A stretch of 64,000 bases of DNA from Pseudarthrobacter oxydans (GTDB lineage Bacteria; Actinomycetota; Actinomycetes; Actinomycetales; Micrococcaceae): the NCBI RefSeq assembly GCF_034258515.1, contig NZ_CP139438.1, positions 310,001 to 374,000 on the forward strand, given 5' to 3'. A program made the position numbers and the translations under genes. This document shows, piece by piece, positions 1 through 10,087 of this stretch (within the stretch, counting starts at the first letter, position 1; each line of letters starts with the position of its first letter). The notes under the pieces were generated by a model. That model worked only from the letters and a program-made list of their open reading frames with translations, was not told where the DNA came from and made no database searches.

Positions 1-1217
1 GTGCGGATGAATCAGTGGTGGACGCGATCATCTCTGCGGATTCCGCCCGCCGCGCGGCGCTGATCCGCTTCGAGAACCTCCGTGCCGAGCAGAACGCTTT
101 CGGCAAGAAGGTGGCACAGACCAAGGGCGACGAAAAGAAGGCGCTGCTGGCCGAGGTCAAGGAGCTGGCCAACTCGGTCAAGGCCGCCTCCGCCGAGGCC
201 GATGCCGCCCAGACGAAGCAGGAAGAACTGCTGCGCACCATCCCCAACCTGGTTGAGGACGGCGTTCCCGAGGGCGGCGAGGATGACTACGTGGTGGTCA
301 AGACCGTCGGCACGCCCCGCGAATTCCCGGACTTCGAGCCGAAGGACCACCTGGAAATCGGCGAGCTTATCGGCGCGATCGACATGGAGCGCGGCGCCAA
401 GGTTTCCGGCGCCCGCTTCTACTTCCTGCGCGGGGTGGGTGCCCGGCTGGAGATGGCGCTGCTGCAGATGGCCATGGACCAGGCCATCGAGGCCGGTTTC
501 GTCCCCATGATCACGCCCACCCTGGTGCGCCCGGAGACCATGCAGGGCACCGGCTTTGACGTAAAGCACGACGCCGAGATCTACCGTCTCGCCGAAGACG
601 ACCTCTACCTGGTGGGCACCTCCGAGGTTGCCCTCGCCGGGTACCACGCGGACGAAATCCTGGACTTTGCCGCCGGCCCCATCCGCTACGCCGGCCAGAG
701 CTCCTGCTACCGCCGCGAAGCCGGGTCGCACGGCAAGGACACCCGCGGCATCATCCGCGTCCACCAGTTCAACAAGGTGGAGATGTTCATCTACACCACC
801 GTTGAAGAGGCCGCCGCCGAGCACCAGCGGCTGCTGGCGTGGGAAGAGGAGATGCTGGCCAAGTGCGAGCTGCCGTACCGGGTGATTGACACCGCGGCCG
901 GCGACCTCGGCATGTCCGCCGCCCGGAAGTACGACTGCGAAGCGTGGGTTCCCACCCAGGGCGCCTACCGCGAGCTGACCTCCACCTCCAACTGCACCAC
1001 CTTCCAGGCCCGCCGGCTGAACATCCGCGAACGCGCGGTGAACGCCGAGGGCGTCGCGAAGGGCACCCGGGCCGTAGCCACCTTGAATGGAACCCTGGCC
1101 ACCACCCGCTGGATCGTGGCGCTGCTGGAGCACCACCAGAACGCGGACGGCTCGGTCAACGTGCCCAAGGCCCTGCAGAAGTACCTGGGCGGCCTCGAGG
1201 TCCTCCCGGTCCTCTAG
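1..1217 (+). CDS. serS: Seryl-tRNA synthetase (5' end outside the window)
   Basis: Charges tRNA-Ser and tRNA-Sec with serine in the cytoplasm. The frame is open from base 3, with ADESVVDA ahead of the first in-window GTG at 15, so that GTG is internal and the true start lies upstream. A coiled-coil tRNA-binding arm occupies the first ~100 visible residues. Class II motif 2 is seen as [15 protein letters not shown] and motif 3 as [11 protein letters not shown] near the C-terminus. The serine-binding region [14 protein letters not shown] is present. The gene ends 23 bases before a strong palindromic terminator. Identification is secure; only the missing N-terminus is open. Confidence 0.97.
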   Translation, partial: ADESVVDAIISADSARRAALIRFENLRAEQNAFGKKVAQTKGDEKKALLAEVKELANSVKAASAEADAAQTKQEELLRTIPNLVEDGVPEGGEDDYVVVKTVGTPREFPDFEPKDHLEIGELIGAIDMERGAKVSGARFYFLRGVGARLEMALLQMAMDQAIEAGFVPMITPTLVRPETMQGTGFDVKHDAEIYRLAEDDLYLVGTSEVALAGYHADEILDFAAGPIRYAGQSSCYRREAGSHGKDTRGIIRVHQFNKVEMFIYTTVEEAAAEHQRLLAWEEEMLAKCELPYRVIDTAAGDLGMSAARKYDCEAWVPTQGAYRELTSTSNCTTFQARRLNIRERAVNAEGVAKGTRAVATLNGTLATTRWIVALLEHHQNADGSVNVPKALQKYLGGLEVLPVL

Positions 1218-1240
1218 CTTCGCCTGCTTCCCGGGGCATC

Positions 1241-1305
1241 GCACCCTCTGACGGACTTTGCACCAGGGCATTCCCGGGTGCAAAGTCCGTCAGAGGGTTC
1301 TTTTT
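1241..1305. terminator. Large palindrome / bidirectional terminator after serS (palindrome copy A)
   Basis: Perfect 21-bp inverted repeat, arms 1244-1264 and 1277-1297, with a 12-nt loop. On the + strand it is followed by TTCTTTTT, so it can terminate serS. The stop codon of the convergent minus-strand gene (1290-1292) lies inside the right arm. A diverged ungapped copy lies at 2362-2419, on the other side of that gene. Confidence 0.85.
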
Positions 1306-2285
1306 GCCCTGGTGCCGCTGTTAGGCAGCCCGGCATTCCGCAGCACAGCGCCCAGCCTGGCTGCATCCGAAGCAGTCGCCCAGTCCCAGCGCACCACACT
1401 GAACCCGGCCGCACGGAGTTTGTCTTCGCGCTTCTTTTCAGCCAGGACGGCTTGGCGGGACGTCTGGTCGCCCAAGTACTCATCGCGCAGGTACTTCGCG
1501 TCGCCGTCGAACTCGCCAATAAGTTTGAACTGCGGCCAGAAGAAGTCGGTCCGGGCAATGAAGTGGCCTCCCGCGCGGAAGTTTGCCTGCAACAGGGGCG
1601 CGGGAAAACCCAGGAGGTGCATCTGTGCCCGGCTGAGTGATTCGCCGGCTGATCCGGAGTTGGCAACGGCGAAATTGAGCACCTGGGTGACCCATCGCCG
1701 GCGTGCGCCCGACTCCAGGCGCGCGGCGTGCCCCAGCAACTCGTCCTTGCTCACCCGGGGGCCTGAAGTACGACGCATGCCGATAGCATGATCGGCCAGC
1801 ACTGTTCCGGCCGCAAAGTTCTCTCTTGCGATGACCGCCACCACCGTCTCGGGCAATGGCGTTATCTGTAGCCCTCCGAACGCGATGGTTGGTCCCCGGG
1901 AAGCATGCCGGGCGACACCATAGGAGGTGAGTCCCTCAAGTCCGCACAATCCGGATGGCATTCGAGCAGCGGACGTAGTGGGGAGGCTCCGGCCCCTATG
2001 GCCCCGTGATGCACCTGCAAGGTGGACATGATCGGGGACAGCGAGCATCTCCAGGTTCCACAGGACAGCGGCTGTGTTGAGGCAGAACTTTGACGAAGGC
2101 AGTTCAAGGTTCACGGCAAGGATTGTCTGCCGGTACCTTTCCCATGGTGGCAGTGAGATCCACTCATCTTTGGCCGCGTACACTCCCTTGCGGACACGGA
2201 CCAGTTCGCCGCGGGCATACCGCCTGCGGAGCGAGCGCGAGTCTCCGGTACTGCGGTGCAATGCGGCGGCATCAATCAGCTGCAT
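1290..2285 (-). CDS. AbiEi-like N-terminal domain / DUF559 endonuclease-fold protein
   Basis: Protein of 331 residues. The N-terminus (SRSLRRRYARGELVRVRKGVYA) resembles the winged-helix domain found in AbiEi-type antitoxins and many actinobacterial proteins. The C-terminal third carries a DUF559/Vsr-like nuclease core: LIGEFDGDAKYL, then KREDKLRAAGFSVVRWDW, consistent with the D/E...EK-type active site of this fold. The start is the ATG at 2285, where homology to the family begins; GGAGG precedes it very closely, so the start is moderately sure. It has no partner toxin gene beside it, so toxin-antitoxin function is not supported. It sits alone between two related palindromes (1241-1298 and 2362-2419), and its last codons are encoded by palindrome A. 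The biological role of this family is not established. Confidence 0.75.
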   Translation of the reverse strand: MQLIDAAALHRSTGDSRSLRRRYARGELVRVRKGVYAAKDEWISLPPWERYRQTILAVNLELPSSKFCLNTAAVLWNLEMLAVPDHVHLAGASRGHRGRSLPTTSAARMPSGLCGLEGLTSYGVARHASRGPTIAFGGLQITPLPETVVAVIARENFAAGTVLADHAIGMRRTSGPRVSKDELLGHAARLESGARRRWVTQVLNFAVANSGSAGESLSRAQMHLLGFPAPLLQANFRAGGHFIARTDFFWPQFKLIGEFDGDAKYLRDEYLGDQTSRQAVLAEKKREDKLRAAGFSVVRWDWATASDAARLGAVLRNAGLPNSGTRAKRTL

Positions 2286-2361
2286 GCCTCCATGGTCGCC
2301 GCGCCACCGAGGGAAGGGCAGGACGGTTCTGCCCCATGTGGACAACGGCGGCACCCGAGCC

Positions 2362-2419
2362 GCACCGGGAAACGGTCTATGCACCGGGGCGTGCGCGGGT
2401 GCTTTGTCCGTGGGAGGGT
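2362..2419. repeat. Diverged copy of the serS-end palindrome (palindrome copy B)
   Basis: Aligns without gaps to 1241-1298 in the same orientation, with about 42 of 58 positions identical by hand count. Shared blocks include TGCACC, CGGGTGC, GTCCGT and GAGGGT. The inverted repeat is degenerate (three mismatches in 14 bp) and no T-run follows. It lies upstream of both the DUF559-type gene and the HAD gene, so it is not at a gene end. Confidence 0.7.
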
Positions 2420-2543
2420 GCACGCCTCAGAACACGGAGGTTAACACTCACACCGGGGACAACCTGTGGGTATTAACCAACTGTTCAATAACTCTGTGGC
2501 GCGCGTCCTAGCGGCGTTTCGGGGCGTCTGGTTCACTATTGGA

Positions 2544-3398
2544 ATGACAACGCTGACTGAAACCTCAGTCGCCGGCAACGATGACCGGCGAGATAACAAC
2601 AACAACGGCCGCAAGCTGATGGTCGCACTGGACGTGGACGGCACGCTGGTGGACCACGACGGCCACATGTCCCAGGGTGTCCGGGAATCGGCGCAGGCCG
2701 TAGTGGCAGCCGGGCACGAGGTGATGATCGCCACGGGCCGTTCGCTCAAGGCCACCTTGCCCATCATCGAGAAAATCGGGATTGAGCGCGGCTACGCCGT
2801 CTGCTGCAACGGCGGCGTGACGCTGCGGCTCCATCCGGCACTGGACGGCGGCTACGAGGTCATCCACAAGGCCACGTTCGACCCCGCACCCGCACTCCGG
2901 GCACTGCGCGAGCGGCTTCCTTCTGCCAAGTATGCGCTGGAGGATGCGGACGGAAACTTCCTGTCCACCGAGCGCTTCCAGGACCCGAGTTTCGGCGTCG
3001 AGGCCATCGGCGTCGATTTCCACACCATGCTTGAAGCCACGGCAGTGCGCGTGGTGGTCTTCAGCACCGAAAACACCCCGGAAGAGTTCAATGAGGCCAT
3101 TGAACACGTGGGCCTCGCCGGCGTCACCTACTCCGTGGGCTGGACCGCGTGGCTGGACATCGCCGCCGCCGGCGTGACCAAAGCCAGCGCGCTGGAAAAC
3201 CTCCGCGGCAGGCTCGGCATCGAACGGCATCTCACGGTGGCCATCGGCGACGGCCGCAACGACATCGAGATGCTCACCTGGGCAGGACGCGGAGTGGCCA
3301 TGGGCCAGGCGCCGGAGGAAGTCATCGCCGTCGCCAACGAGGTCACCCACTCAGTGTTCGACGACGGCGCGGCCCACGTGCTGCGCAGCCTGCTGTAG
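2544..3398 (+). CDS. HAD-superfamily hydrolase (Cof-type phosphatase)
   Basis: Cytosolic phosphatase of the HAD superfamily with a C2-type cap. Motif I is ALDVDGTLVD with both aspartates, motif II is IATGRS, and motif III/IV is TVAIGDGRNDIEML near residue 235. Length of 284 residues is usual for Cof/YbiV-like sugar-phosphate phosphatases. The ATG at 2544 was chosen because homology starts shortly after it; an in-frame GTG at 2466 would add 26 residues of poor coding character. The substrate cannot be read from sequence. A histidine phosphatase gene follows about 150 bases downstream on the same strand. Confidence 0.85.
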   Translation: MTTLTETSVAGNDDRRDNNNNGRKLMVALDVDGTLVDHDGHMSQGVRESAQAVVAAGHEVMIATGRSLKATLPIIEKIGIERGYAVCCNGGVTLRLHPALDGGYEVIHKATFDPAPALRALRERLPSAKYALEDADGNFLSTERFQDPSFGVEAIGVDFHTMLEATAVRVVVFSTENTPEEFNEAIEHVGLAGVTYSVGWTAWLDIAAAGVTKASALENLRGRLGIERHLTVAIGDGRNDIEMLTWAGRGVAMGQAPEEVIAVANEVTHSVFDDGAAHVLRSLL

Positions 3399-3545
3399 CT
3401 GCGGCAAACCTCCCGAGATTCCGGTTCAGCTGGCAGCCTTACGCGGGCTTCGCCTATGCGGCAGCCGGGCTGCGCAGCTGGCTGGACCGCGCAACTGACT
3501 GTCCCCGCGTCCGGCGGAAGCCCGCCGTCGGGCAGAATGGAAAGC

Positions 3546-4130
3546 ATGACCCTCACCACCTTCGCCCTCATCCGCCACGGCCAGACAGACTGGAATGCGC
3601 AGCGCCGCCTGCAGGGATCCACGGACATTCCACTGAACGACGTCGGCCGGGCCCAGGCGCGTGATGCCGTTGACGTTTTGTCGGCGTACGAATGGGACGC
3701 CATTGTGTCCTCGCCGCTGAGCCGCGCTGCCGAAACCGCAGATGTGATAGCCGGCGGACTCGGGCTGGGCGAGGTCCGCCGCCTGCCGGAGCTCACGGAG
3801 CGGAGCTTCGGACCGGCGGAGGGAATGCAGGCGGGCCCGGAACTGGAGGCACTCCGCATCCCCGGGGGCTTCCGCGGCGCCGAAAGCGAGGACGAGGCAG
3901 CTGACCGCGGTCTCGCCGCCCTGGAGGCACTGGCCAAGGAGTACAGCGGCAGCCGTGTTCTCGTCGTCGCGCACGGAACACTGCTCCGGGTGAGCCTCAG
4001 CCGGGCCGTAGGGACCGCTTTGGCCAGCATCGACAACGCTGTGCTGAACCTGGCGCACCACCACGCGATCGACGGCTGGCAGCTCGAATACTTCAACGGC
4101 GAGCCGGTGATGGCGGCTAGCCAGGCCTGA
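3546..4130 (+). CDS. Histidine phosphatase family protein (phosphoglycerate mutase-like)
   Basis: Branch-1 histidine phosphatase with the catalytic RHG motif in ALIRHGQTDWN and the second catalytic histidine in VLVVAHGTLLR. Length is 194 residues, typical of cobC/PhoE-like broad-range phosphatases rather than glycolytic GpmA (about 250). ATG 3546 is preferred; ATG 3537 (Met-Glu-Ser) is in frame. A -10-like CAGAAT ends seven bases before 3546, so this may be a leaderless start. The substrate is unknown. Confidence 0.85.
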   Translation: MTLTTFALIRHGQTDWNAQRRLQGSTDIPLNDVGRAQARDAVDVLSAYEWDAIVSSPLSRAAETADVIAGGLGLGEVRRLPELTERSFGPAEGMQAGPELEALRIPGGFRGAESEDEAADRGLAALEALAKEYSGSRVLVVAHGTLLRVSLSRAVGTALASIDNAVLNLAHHHAIDGWQLEYFNGEPVMAASQA

Positions 4131-4144
4131 GGGGGCCGCAGCCC

Positions 4145-4744
4145 CTACCGGACCGCGAGGATCAAGCCCAGCAGCCGGGCCGCCGCAGGCCGGGCCGCGT
4201 GCTCCTCGTTCCACTGGGCCCGTGCCACCGCCTTGCTGACCGCCTGCGTGGTGATTCCGAGTTCCTGGGCCACAGCCTTCTGCTGGCCCCGCACGCCGGG
4301 CGTCAGCAGGTCAAGCACCCGCCACTCGGCACCGGAGCGGTCGCGCACGATATGCCCCAGCAGCCGCAGCACGGCCTCGGCGTCGTGCGCCACGTCAGCC
4401 AGCGGCCCCTCCACTGCAACCGGAACCCGGTCCTTGCTGCTCCGCAGGCGGTCCACGGCGCGCCGGGCATACACCAGCCCGTGGCCCGAAGCGTCCTTGA
4501 TCTGGTTGGGCAACGGTTCGTTGACGGGCCCTACGCCGATGCCCACGTACCAGGAGCCGTCCCGGAGCGCGATCAGGGCCGCCTCCACCGCCTGGTGCGG
4601 GCAGTCCACAATGCCCTGGACCTCGTCCTCGACGGACCGGTCAAAATCAAGGCGCGCAGGAATGTGCCGCAGGTCCCTGAGCAGCTGCGGCACCCGGTCG
4701 CCATCGCGCCGGCTATCGGTCTGGTTGATTGTCAGCGTGAACAT
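4145..4744 (-). CDS. SatD-like protein with C-terminal helix-turn-helix
   Basis: Protein of 199 residues. The N-terminal part ([11 protein letters not shown], then SVEDEVQGI and [17 protein letters not shown]) resembles the SatD family, whose members carry a DEFQ-type signature. The C-terminal part [20 protein letters not shown] is a clear helix-turn-helix, so it is probably a DNA-binding regulator. ATG 4744 is chosen because homology begins there; an upstream in-frame start at 4810 is less convincing. It is transcribed divergently from the phosphoketolase gene, so it may regulate that gene or itself. This is inference only. Confidence 0.6.
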   Translation of the reverse strand: MFTLTINQTDSRRDGDRVPQLLRDLRHIPARLDFDRSVEDEVQGIVDCPHQAVEAALIALRDGSWYVGIGVGPVNEPLPNQIKDASGHGLVYARRAVDRLRSSKDRVPVAVEGPLADVAHDAEAVLRLLGHIVRDRSGAEWRVLDLLTPGVRGQQKAVAQELGITTQAVSKAVARAQWNEEHAARPAAARLLGLILAVR

Positions 4745-4878
4745 CTGAATCCAAAGACTACCCGCAGGTAGCAGCGCCAAGGCAAGCGGGGTTGCCTCGG
4801 GCTGGCCCATCTGGTGCGATGGGGGAACGGCTGCACCTGGCGGATCAAAGGGTGGGCGAACGCGACGTGAGGATGGTT

Positions 4879-7275
4879 ATGGCCGGCAGCATGGGGCAGG
4901 GCGAACTTGAACTTGTGGACCGCTGGTGGCGCGCCGCCAACTACCTTTCCGTCGGGCAGATCTATCTCCGCTCCAACCCGCTCCTGCGCGAACCGCTGCA
5001 GGCCGAACACACCAAATCCCGGCTGCTGGGCCACTGGGGCACCACCCCCGGCCTGAACTTCGTCTATGCCCACCTGAACCGCATCATCCGCCGCGACTCC
5101 GCCGAGATGCTTTTTGTGGCGGGTCCCGGCCACGGCGGCCCCGCCGTCGTCGCCAATGCCTGGCTGGAAGGCACCTACTCCGAGGTCTACGGCCACGTGG
5201 GCAACGATGGCGACGGCATGGCCGAACTCTTCCGCCAGTTTTCCTACCCGGGCGGCATCCCCAGCCACGCGGCGCCGGAAAGCCCCGGCTCCATCAGCGA
5301 GGGCGGCGAACTCGGGTATTCCCTCGCCCACGCGTACGGCTCGGTCCTGGACAACCCCCAGCTGGTCACCGCCGTCGTGATTGGTGACGGCGAAGCGGAA
5401 ACCGGCCCGCTGGCCGCCAGCTGGCACTCCCACAACTTCCTGGACCCGGCCACTGACGGTGCGGTGCTGCCCATCCTGCACCTGAACGGGTACAAAATCG
5501 CCAACCCCACCATCCTGGCCCGGATGCCCGAAGAGCAGCTGGAGCAGTTGCTGCGCGGTTACGGGCATGAGCCCTACTTCGTGACAGTGGAAGACCCGGA
5601 CAACACGGAGCAGGCGCACCGCGACTTCGCGGATGCGCTGGAACGCTGCATGGCCGGCATCCGCGCCATCCAGGACTCACGGCGGTCTCCCCGGGCCGGA
5701 CAGGACGGGGCGGATGCCGCTGCCCGTTGGCCCATGATCGTGCTGCGCTCGCCGAAAGGCTGGACCGGACCGCGCGTAGTGGACGGGCTGCAGGTTGAGG
5801 GGACGTGGCGCAGCCACCAGGTCCCGCTCTCCGAAGTCCGCACCAACGGGGAGCACCTGAAGCAGCTGGAAGGGTGGCTGCAGTCCTACCGCCCCGAGGA
5901 GCTGTTCGACGGCGACGGCAGGCTCCGGCCCGAGGTCGCCGAGGCCGCGCCCACGGGCGCTTTCCGGATGAGCGCAACGCCGCACGCCAACGGCGGACTG
6001 CTGCGGAAGGCGCTAAGGCTGCCTGCCTACCGGGACTACGCCGTCGAAGTCCCGGAGCCGGGGACCGAGCGCGTCAGCCCGATGGTCACGCTGGGCTCGT
6101 GGATGCGGGACGTCATCTCGCGGAACATGGAAACGTTCCGGCTCTTTGGCCCGGACGAGACCGCCTCCAACCGGCTGCAGGACGTCTACGAGGTCACGGA
6201 CAAAGTATGGCAGTACAGGATTGACGACGCCGACGAGCACCTTGCGCGGTCCGGCCGCGTGATGGAGGTGCTCAGCGAACACCTGTGCCAGGGCTGGCTG
6301 GAAGGCTACCTCCTGACCGGACGCCACGGGGTCTTCAACTGTTACGAGGCCTTCATCCACATCGTCGACTCCATGTTCAACCAGCATGCCAAGTGGCTGA
6401 AGGTGCACCGGCAGCTGCCGTGGCGCCAGCCGGTGGCATCGCTGAACTACCTGCTGTCCTCCCACGTGTGGCAGCAGGACCACAACGGCTTCTCGCACCA
6501 GGACCCGGGCTTTATTGACCATGCCGTGAACAAGAAGGCGGAGGTCATCCGGGTATACCTGCCGCCGGACGCCAACACCCTGCTGTACGTCATGGACCAA
6601 TGCCTGGCCTCCACCGACTACGTGAACATTGTGGTCAGCGGAAAGCAGCCCTCGCCCACCTGGCTGGGCCCCGCCGACGCCGCCAACCACTGCCGCCGGG
6701 GGCTGGGGATCTGGGCGTTCGCGGGGTCCGAGGTGCCCGGCGAGGAGCCCGACGTCGTGATGGCCTGCGCGGGTGACGTGCCCACCGTGGAGACCGTTGC
6801 GGCAGCCGAACTGCTCCGGGAAGGCGCGCCCGGACTGAAGGTCCGGGTGGTCAACGTGGTGGACCTGATGCGGCTGCAGGACGTGAGCGAGCACCCGCAC
6901 GGGCTTCCGGCCCGGGATTTCGACGGGATCTTCACGGCGGACAAGCCCATCATCTTCGCCTACCACGGCTACCCCGCGCTGATCCACCGGCTTGCCTACC
7001 GCCGCTCCAACCAGGACGGCCTGCACGTGCGCGGCTACAAGGAAGAGGGGACCACCACCACGCCGTTCGACATGGCCATGCTGAACGGGATCGACCGGTT
7101 CCAGCTGGCCATCGACGCGATCGACCGCGTGCCCGGGCTGGCCGAGAGGCATTCCCTCCTCCGGCAGCACCTCCAGGACCGGCGGATGAGGGCCCGGGAA
7201 CACACCCGGCTGCACGGGGAGGACCCGGAGGAGATCCGCAACTGGACCCTTGGCGGCGTGGGTCCCGCTAGCTGA
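4879..7275 (+). CDS. xfp: Xylulose-5-phosphate/fructose-6-phosphate phosphoketolase
   Basis: Thiamine-diphosphate enzyme that splits xylulose-5-P (or fructose-6-P) with phosphate to acetyl-phosphate and glyceraldehyde-3-P (or erythrose-4-P). The protein is 798 residues, the normal family length. Characteristic motifs are GPGHGGP near residue 80, the ThDP-binding [19 protein letters not shown], and the conserved [17 protein letters not shown] in the middle domain. The start ATG 4879 has GTGAGG six bases upstream; earlier in-frame starts lack support. No acetate kinase or phosphotransacetylase gene adjoins it. The 3' end overlaps the convergent DUF429 gene by 8 bases. Confidence 0.95.
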   Translation: MAGSMGQGELELVDRWWRAANYLSVGQIYLRSNPLLREPLQAEHTKSRLLGHWGTTPGLNFVYAHLNRIIRRDSAEMLFVAGPGHGGPAVVANAWLEGTYSEVYGHVGNDGDGMAELFRQFSYPGGIPSHAAPESPGSISEGGELGYSLAHAYGSVLDNPQLVTAVVIGDGEAETGPLAASWHSHNFLDPATDGAVLPILHLNGYKIANPTILARMPEEQLEQLLRGYGHEPYFVTVEDPDNTEQAHRDFADALERCMAGIRAIQDSRRSPRAGQDGADAAARWPMIVLRSPKGWTGPRVVDGLQVEGTWRSHQVPLSEVRTNGEHLKQLEGWLQSYRPEELFDGDGRLRPEVAEAAPTGAFRMSATPHANGGLLRKALRLPAYRDYAVEVPEPGTERVSPMVTLGSWMRDVISRNMETFRLFGPDETASNRLQDVYEVTDKVWQYRIDDADEHLARSGRVMEVLSEHLCQGWLEGYLLTGRHGVFNCYEAFIHIVDSMFNQHAKWLKVHRQLPWRQPVASLNYLLSSHVWQQDHNGFSHQDPGFIDHAVNKKAEVIRVYLPPDANTLLYVMDQCLASTDYVNIVVSGKQPSPTWLGPADAANHCRRGLGIWAFAGSEVPGEEPDVVMACAGDVPTVETVAAAELLREGAPGLKVRVVNVVDLMRLQDVSEHPHGLPARDFDGIFTADKPIIFAYHGYPALIHRLAYRRSNQDGLHVRGYKEEGTTTTPFDMAMLNGIDRFQLAIDAIDRVPGLAERHSLLRQHLQDRRMRAREHTRLHGEDPEEIRNWTLGGVGPAS

Positions 7276-8020
7276 CGAGTTCCGCCAGCCCGCAGGAGGG
7301 CAGGTGGATCCACCCCTCGTCGAGGGCGGCTGCGGCGTGCGCGCCGTCAGGGGGCGCGGTAAGCCCGACGGCGGCCGCGCGGGCGGTGAGGGATGCGACG
7401 ACGGCGTCGAACAGGTCGTCCGAGGCTGCAAGCCTGTCCTCCTGCCCGGCCAGGTCCAGCCAGGGGGCCTGCTGCCGCAGGTTCGCGAGGAGTATGGAAA
7501 GCCGCTCGGTTTCCGGGGTCCCCCGTCCTTTGTAGCCGCGGGCGACCAGTCCCCACAGTTTCAGGGAAGCAGCCGGATAGACCTCCGCGAGGCGTCCCGA
7601 TCCGTCCCTGGGCTGGGGGCCGTGGAGCGCCGCGATCTTTGCCTGGATCACCGCGCACCGCATGGCCGGGTGCGCCAGCCGGTCCGCGGAGACGCTGAGG
7701 GGGATCAGTCCGGTCCGGCGGGTGACGAACCTGTCCGTGTCACGGTAGGCAAGCAGCCGCCGGCCTTCGATGCCGTCATGCGCAAGCACGGGGTCGGCGT
7801 CGAAGGTAAGGTGCCCGGTGAGGAACGGGATCAGGGCCCGAGGCCACCCCACCGGGCAGTCGATCCCCGTCATGGCGGCGCCGCCAAACAGTTCCACGAT
7901 CTCCTGGTCGCCCACATCCAGCGCCAGGTGCACCAGGCCGGCGGAATCCTTGCCCCATTCGAGGACCGCCACGGCGGTTTTCCTGGTGGCCGCGGCCAGG
8001 TCGACGCCTAAAGTCCGCAT
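7268..8020 (-). CDS. DUF429 domain protein
   Basis: Protein of 250 residues with the DUF429 pattern: an RNase H-like start [11 protein letters not shown], the acidic [10 protein letters not shown], and the R/T-rich [13 protein letters not shown]. The fold suggests a nuclease- or ATPase-like domain, but biochemical function is not established. ATG 8020 has GAGGG at good distance; the GTG at 8032 is an alternative. It follows the carboxylesterase gene on the same strand with an 8-base gap, so the two are probably co-transcribed. Confidence 0.75.
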   Translation of the reverse strand: MRTLGVDLAAATRKTAVAVLEWGKDSAGLVHLALDVGDQEIVELFGGAAMTGIDCPVGWPRALIPFLTGHLTFDADPVLAHDGIEGRRLLAYRDTDRFVTRRTGLIPLSVSADRLAHPAMRCAVIQAKIAALHGPQPRDGSGRLAEVYPAASLKLWGLVARGYKGRGTPETERLSILLANLRQQAPWLDLAGQEDRLAASDDLFDAVVASLTARAAAVGLTAPPDGAHAAAALDEGWIHLPSCGLAELVS

Positions 8021-8028
8021 CGGAACCC

Positions 8029-9357
8029 TCACGCTGCCCGGTAGCGCAGCGTTCCCGGGATGGTGCCGTGTTTGCCGAGGTCATCGCCGCGGGCGAACCG
8101 TGCCCAGAGCGCCCGCAGCTCGCGTCCTGCCGCGTTGACCTCATCCCAGCTGGCGCCGGCAATCAGGCCCACGCCGTCCCACGTGTTCCGGTTGCCGAAA
8201 AGCAGCGGGAGGTCAACAGTGTGGGCAGCGCCGAAGATGTTTCCCGGGGCATGCCAGCTCAGGACGTAGCGGTGGGCCTTCCCGCCAGCCCGGGCATGGC
8301 GCCGGGCGAACCTCCGCGCCGCCTTCGCATAGACGGTCTCGGTGACCACCCAGTCAATGGCGCGGACGGCGGCAGACCCCACCAGCGGGACGCGCGCCAG
8401 CCGGCTGAGGTAGGGGCTGCGGGGCAGGAACAGCCGTGCTTCCTCGGACGTATGCCCGATCAGCACCTCAACGCCGGGCGCGGCGCGGTTCCAGGCGGCT
8501 TCAATATCCGGCTCCGCCGGCAGCGGCGCGTGGCCATACTGGGTTCCGAAAGGCATGGCGGCCAGCATGCCGAATTTCCGGGCTACCTGGGCAACGTGGT
8601 CCTCCCGCTCAACGATGTCCATGGCGGGGGTGTCCTCGTCCACGGCCTCGGCAACGATGCCCATGGCATGGTTCATTTTCGCCCTGCCGCGGGAGATTCC
8701 CAGCGGGGCGCTTTGGATGATGGCCCGCTGGAAGAGGGACGGTGCTTCGGCTGTGGCCATGAGGTGCGCGATCGCGTCACCTCCGGCCGACTGGCCGAAG
8801 GCCGTCACCCGGCCGGGGTCGCCGCCGAACGCGGCAATGTTCCGCTGCACCCAGCGGAATGCCTCAAGCTGGTCCAGGAGGCCCAGGTTCCCCGGCCGGC
8901 CGGTGCGGGTCGCCAGGAAGCCGAACAGCCCCAGGCGGTACGTCACAGAGACCACCACCACCCGGTTCTCGGACACCAGCGCCGCGGGGTCGAAGATGGC
9001 GAGGTCGCCCGAGCCGGTGGTGTAGGAGCCGCCGTGGATCCAGACCATCACGGGGAGCTGTTCGCCGGAGGCAAGGCCGGCGGGCATGGTGATGGAAAGG
9101 TTCTGGCAGTCCTCGCTCCCCGGCAGCTCCCCGTAGCGGGTGCCCAGGACGTCATCGAGGAACGGCACCGGCCCCTGCGGGCAGGCGGGCGCGGGGGAGG
9201 TGGCGGCAAACGGAACCGTCCAGCCAGGCGCCGGGGCGGGAGGCTGGAAACGTCCGGCGGTGGCGTAAGGGATCCCGGTTGCGCGGACGACGTCCCCGTC
9301 CCGCCAGCCGGTGACAGGACCGCAGGGCGGGTTGAAGACTGGCGCTGAGCTCACCAA
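8029..9357 (-). CDS. Type-B carboxylesterase/lipase
   Basis: Serine ester hydrolase of the alpha/beta fold, 442 residues. The oxyanion-hole region is VMVWIHGGSY, the nucleophile elbow is GQSAGG (Ser190), and SEDCQNLSI is the usual family signature before the oxyanion loop. No signal peptide is visible, so it acts in the cytoplasm. The C-terminal region has the short form seen in actinobacteria rather than the ~500-residue form. GTG or ATG alternatives close to the start cannot be excluded. Substrate range is unknown. It likely forms a two-gene unit with the DUF429 gene. Confidence 0.85.
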   Translation of the reverse strand: MVSSAPVFNPPCGPVTGWRDGDVVRATGIPYATAGRFQPPAPAPGWTVPFAATSPAPACPQGPVPFLDDVLGTRYGELPGSEDCQNLSITMPAGLASGEQLPVMVWIHGGSYTTGSGDLAIFDPAALVSENRVVVVSVTYRLGLFGFLATRTGRPGNLGLLDQLEAFRWVQRNIAAFGGDPGRVTAFGQSAGGDAIAHLMATAEAPSLFQRAIIQSAPLGISRGRAKMNHAMGIVAEAVDEDTPAMDIVEREDHVAQVARKFGMLAAMPFGTQYGHAPLPAEPDIEAAWNRAAPGVEVLIGHTSEEARLFLPRSPYLSRLARVPLVGSAAVRAIDWVVTETVYAKAARRFARRHARAGGKAHRYVLSWHAPGNIFGAAHTVDLPLLFGNRNTWDGVGLIAGASWDEVNAAGRELRALWARFARGDDLGKHGTIPGTLRYRAA

Positions 9358-9371
9358 TTCACCTTAAACCA

Positions 9372-9434
9372 CAACGCGGGGTCACTTCCGGCCCAATTCT
9401 GGCGAAGAATTCGGCGCGGAGTGACCCCGCGTTG
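9372..9434. repeat. Nested palindrome between ppa and the esterase gene
   Basis: Outer 15-bp perfect arms at 9372-9386 and 9420-9434. A second inverted repeat, AATTCT/AGAATT (9395-9400 and 9406-9411), sits in the centre. It lies just after the ppa stop in the direction of ppa transcription, so it may terminate or protect that mRNA. There is no clear T-run. Confidence 0.7.
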
Positions 9435-9444
9435 CTTCAGGAAA

Positions 9445-9933
9445 TCAGTGCTTGGTGGGCACGTAACGCTTGATGGAAGCTTCCAGCTCGGCCTCGGCGG
9501 CAGCGCGGTCGCCCCAGCCCTCGGCCTTGACCCACTTGCCCGGCTCCAGGTCCTTGTAGCGGGTGAAGAAGTGCTCGATCTCCTTGATCAGGAAGTCGTT
9601 GACGTCGCTGACCTCCTGGATGTGGTCGAAGCGGGCGTCCACCGGCACGCAGAGGATCTTGGCGTCTCCGCCGCCGTCGTCCGTCATGTTGAAGACGCCG
9701 ATGGGGCGGGACTCAACGATGACGCCCGGGTGCAGGTCGAAGTCCTGCAGCAGCACCAGCGCATCCAACGGGTCGCCATCCTCGCCGAGGGTGTTCTCGA
9801 AGTATCCGTAGTGCGTGGGGTACTGCATGGAGGTGAAGAGGACGCGGTCCAGGCGGACGCGGCCGGTCTCGTGGTCAACTTCATACTTGACGCGTGATCC
9901 CTTGGGGATCTCGATGGTCACGTCATGCTTCAT
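9445..9933 (-). CDS. ppa: Inorganic pyrophosphatase (family I)
   Basis: Hydrolyses pyrophosphate to phosphate in the cytoplasm, driving biosynthesis. It has 162 residues, the bacterial hexameric length. The signature is visible as the metal-binding [10 protein letters not shown], with GSRVKYEVD at the N-terminus. Start ATG 9933 has GAGGAG seven bases upstream. It is divergent from dacB; the intergenic region has A/T-rich candidates such as TATTAT and TATAGC around 10010-10026. Confidence 0.96.
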   Translation of the reverse strand: MKHDVTIEIPKGSRVKYEVDHETGRVRLDRVLFTSMQYPTHYGYFENTLGEDGDPLDALVLLQDFDLHPGVIVESRPIGVFNMTDDGGGDAKILCVPVDARFDHIQEVSDVNDFLIKEIEHFFTRYKDLEPGKWVKAEGWGDRAAAEAELEASIKRYVPTKH

Positions 9934-10087
9934 GGAATGCTCCTCGGCAATTGCAGGGGGTTCGCGGCACTTCTGACGGGCAACAAAAAGCACTGTCGGT
10001 GCCGCCGACTATTATTGAGGATATAGCGAGAGGCCCTGGAATCAGGAACTTGTGGGGAAATTTCAGGACTTGAGGACCGGCACCAGC

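Noticed and set aside
1290..2285. AbiE-type toxin-antitoxin system
   Set aside because: Only the N-terminal domain resembles AbiEi; there is no adjacent AbiEii nucleotidyltransferase gene.
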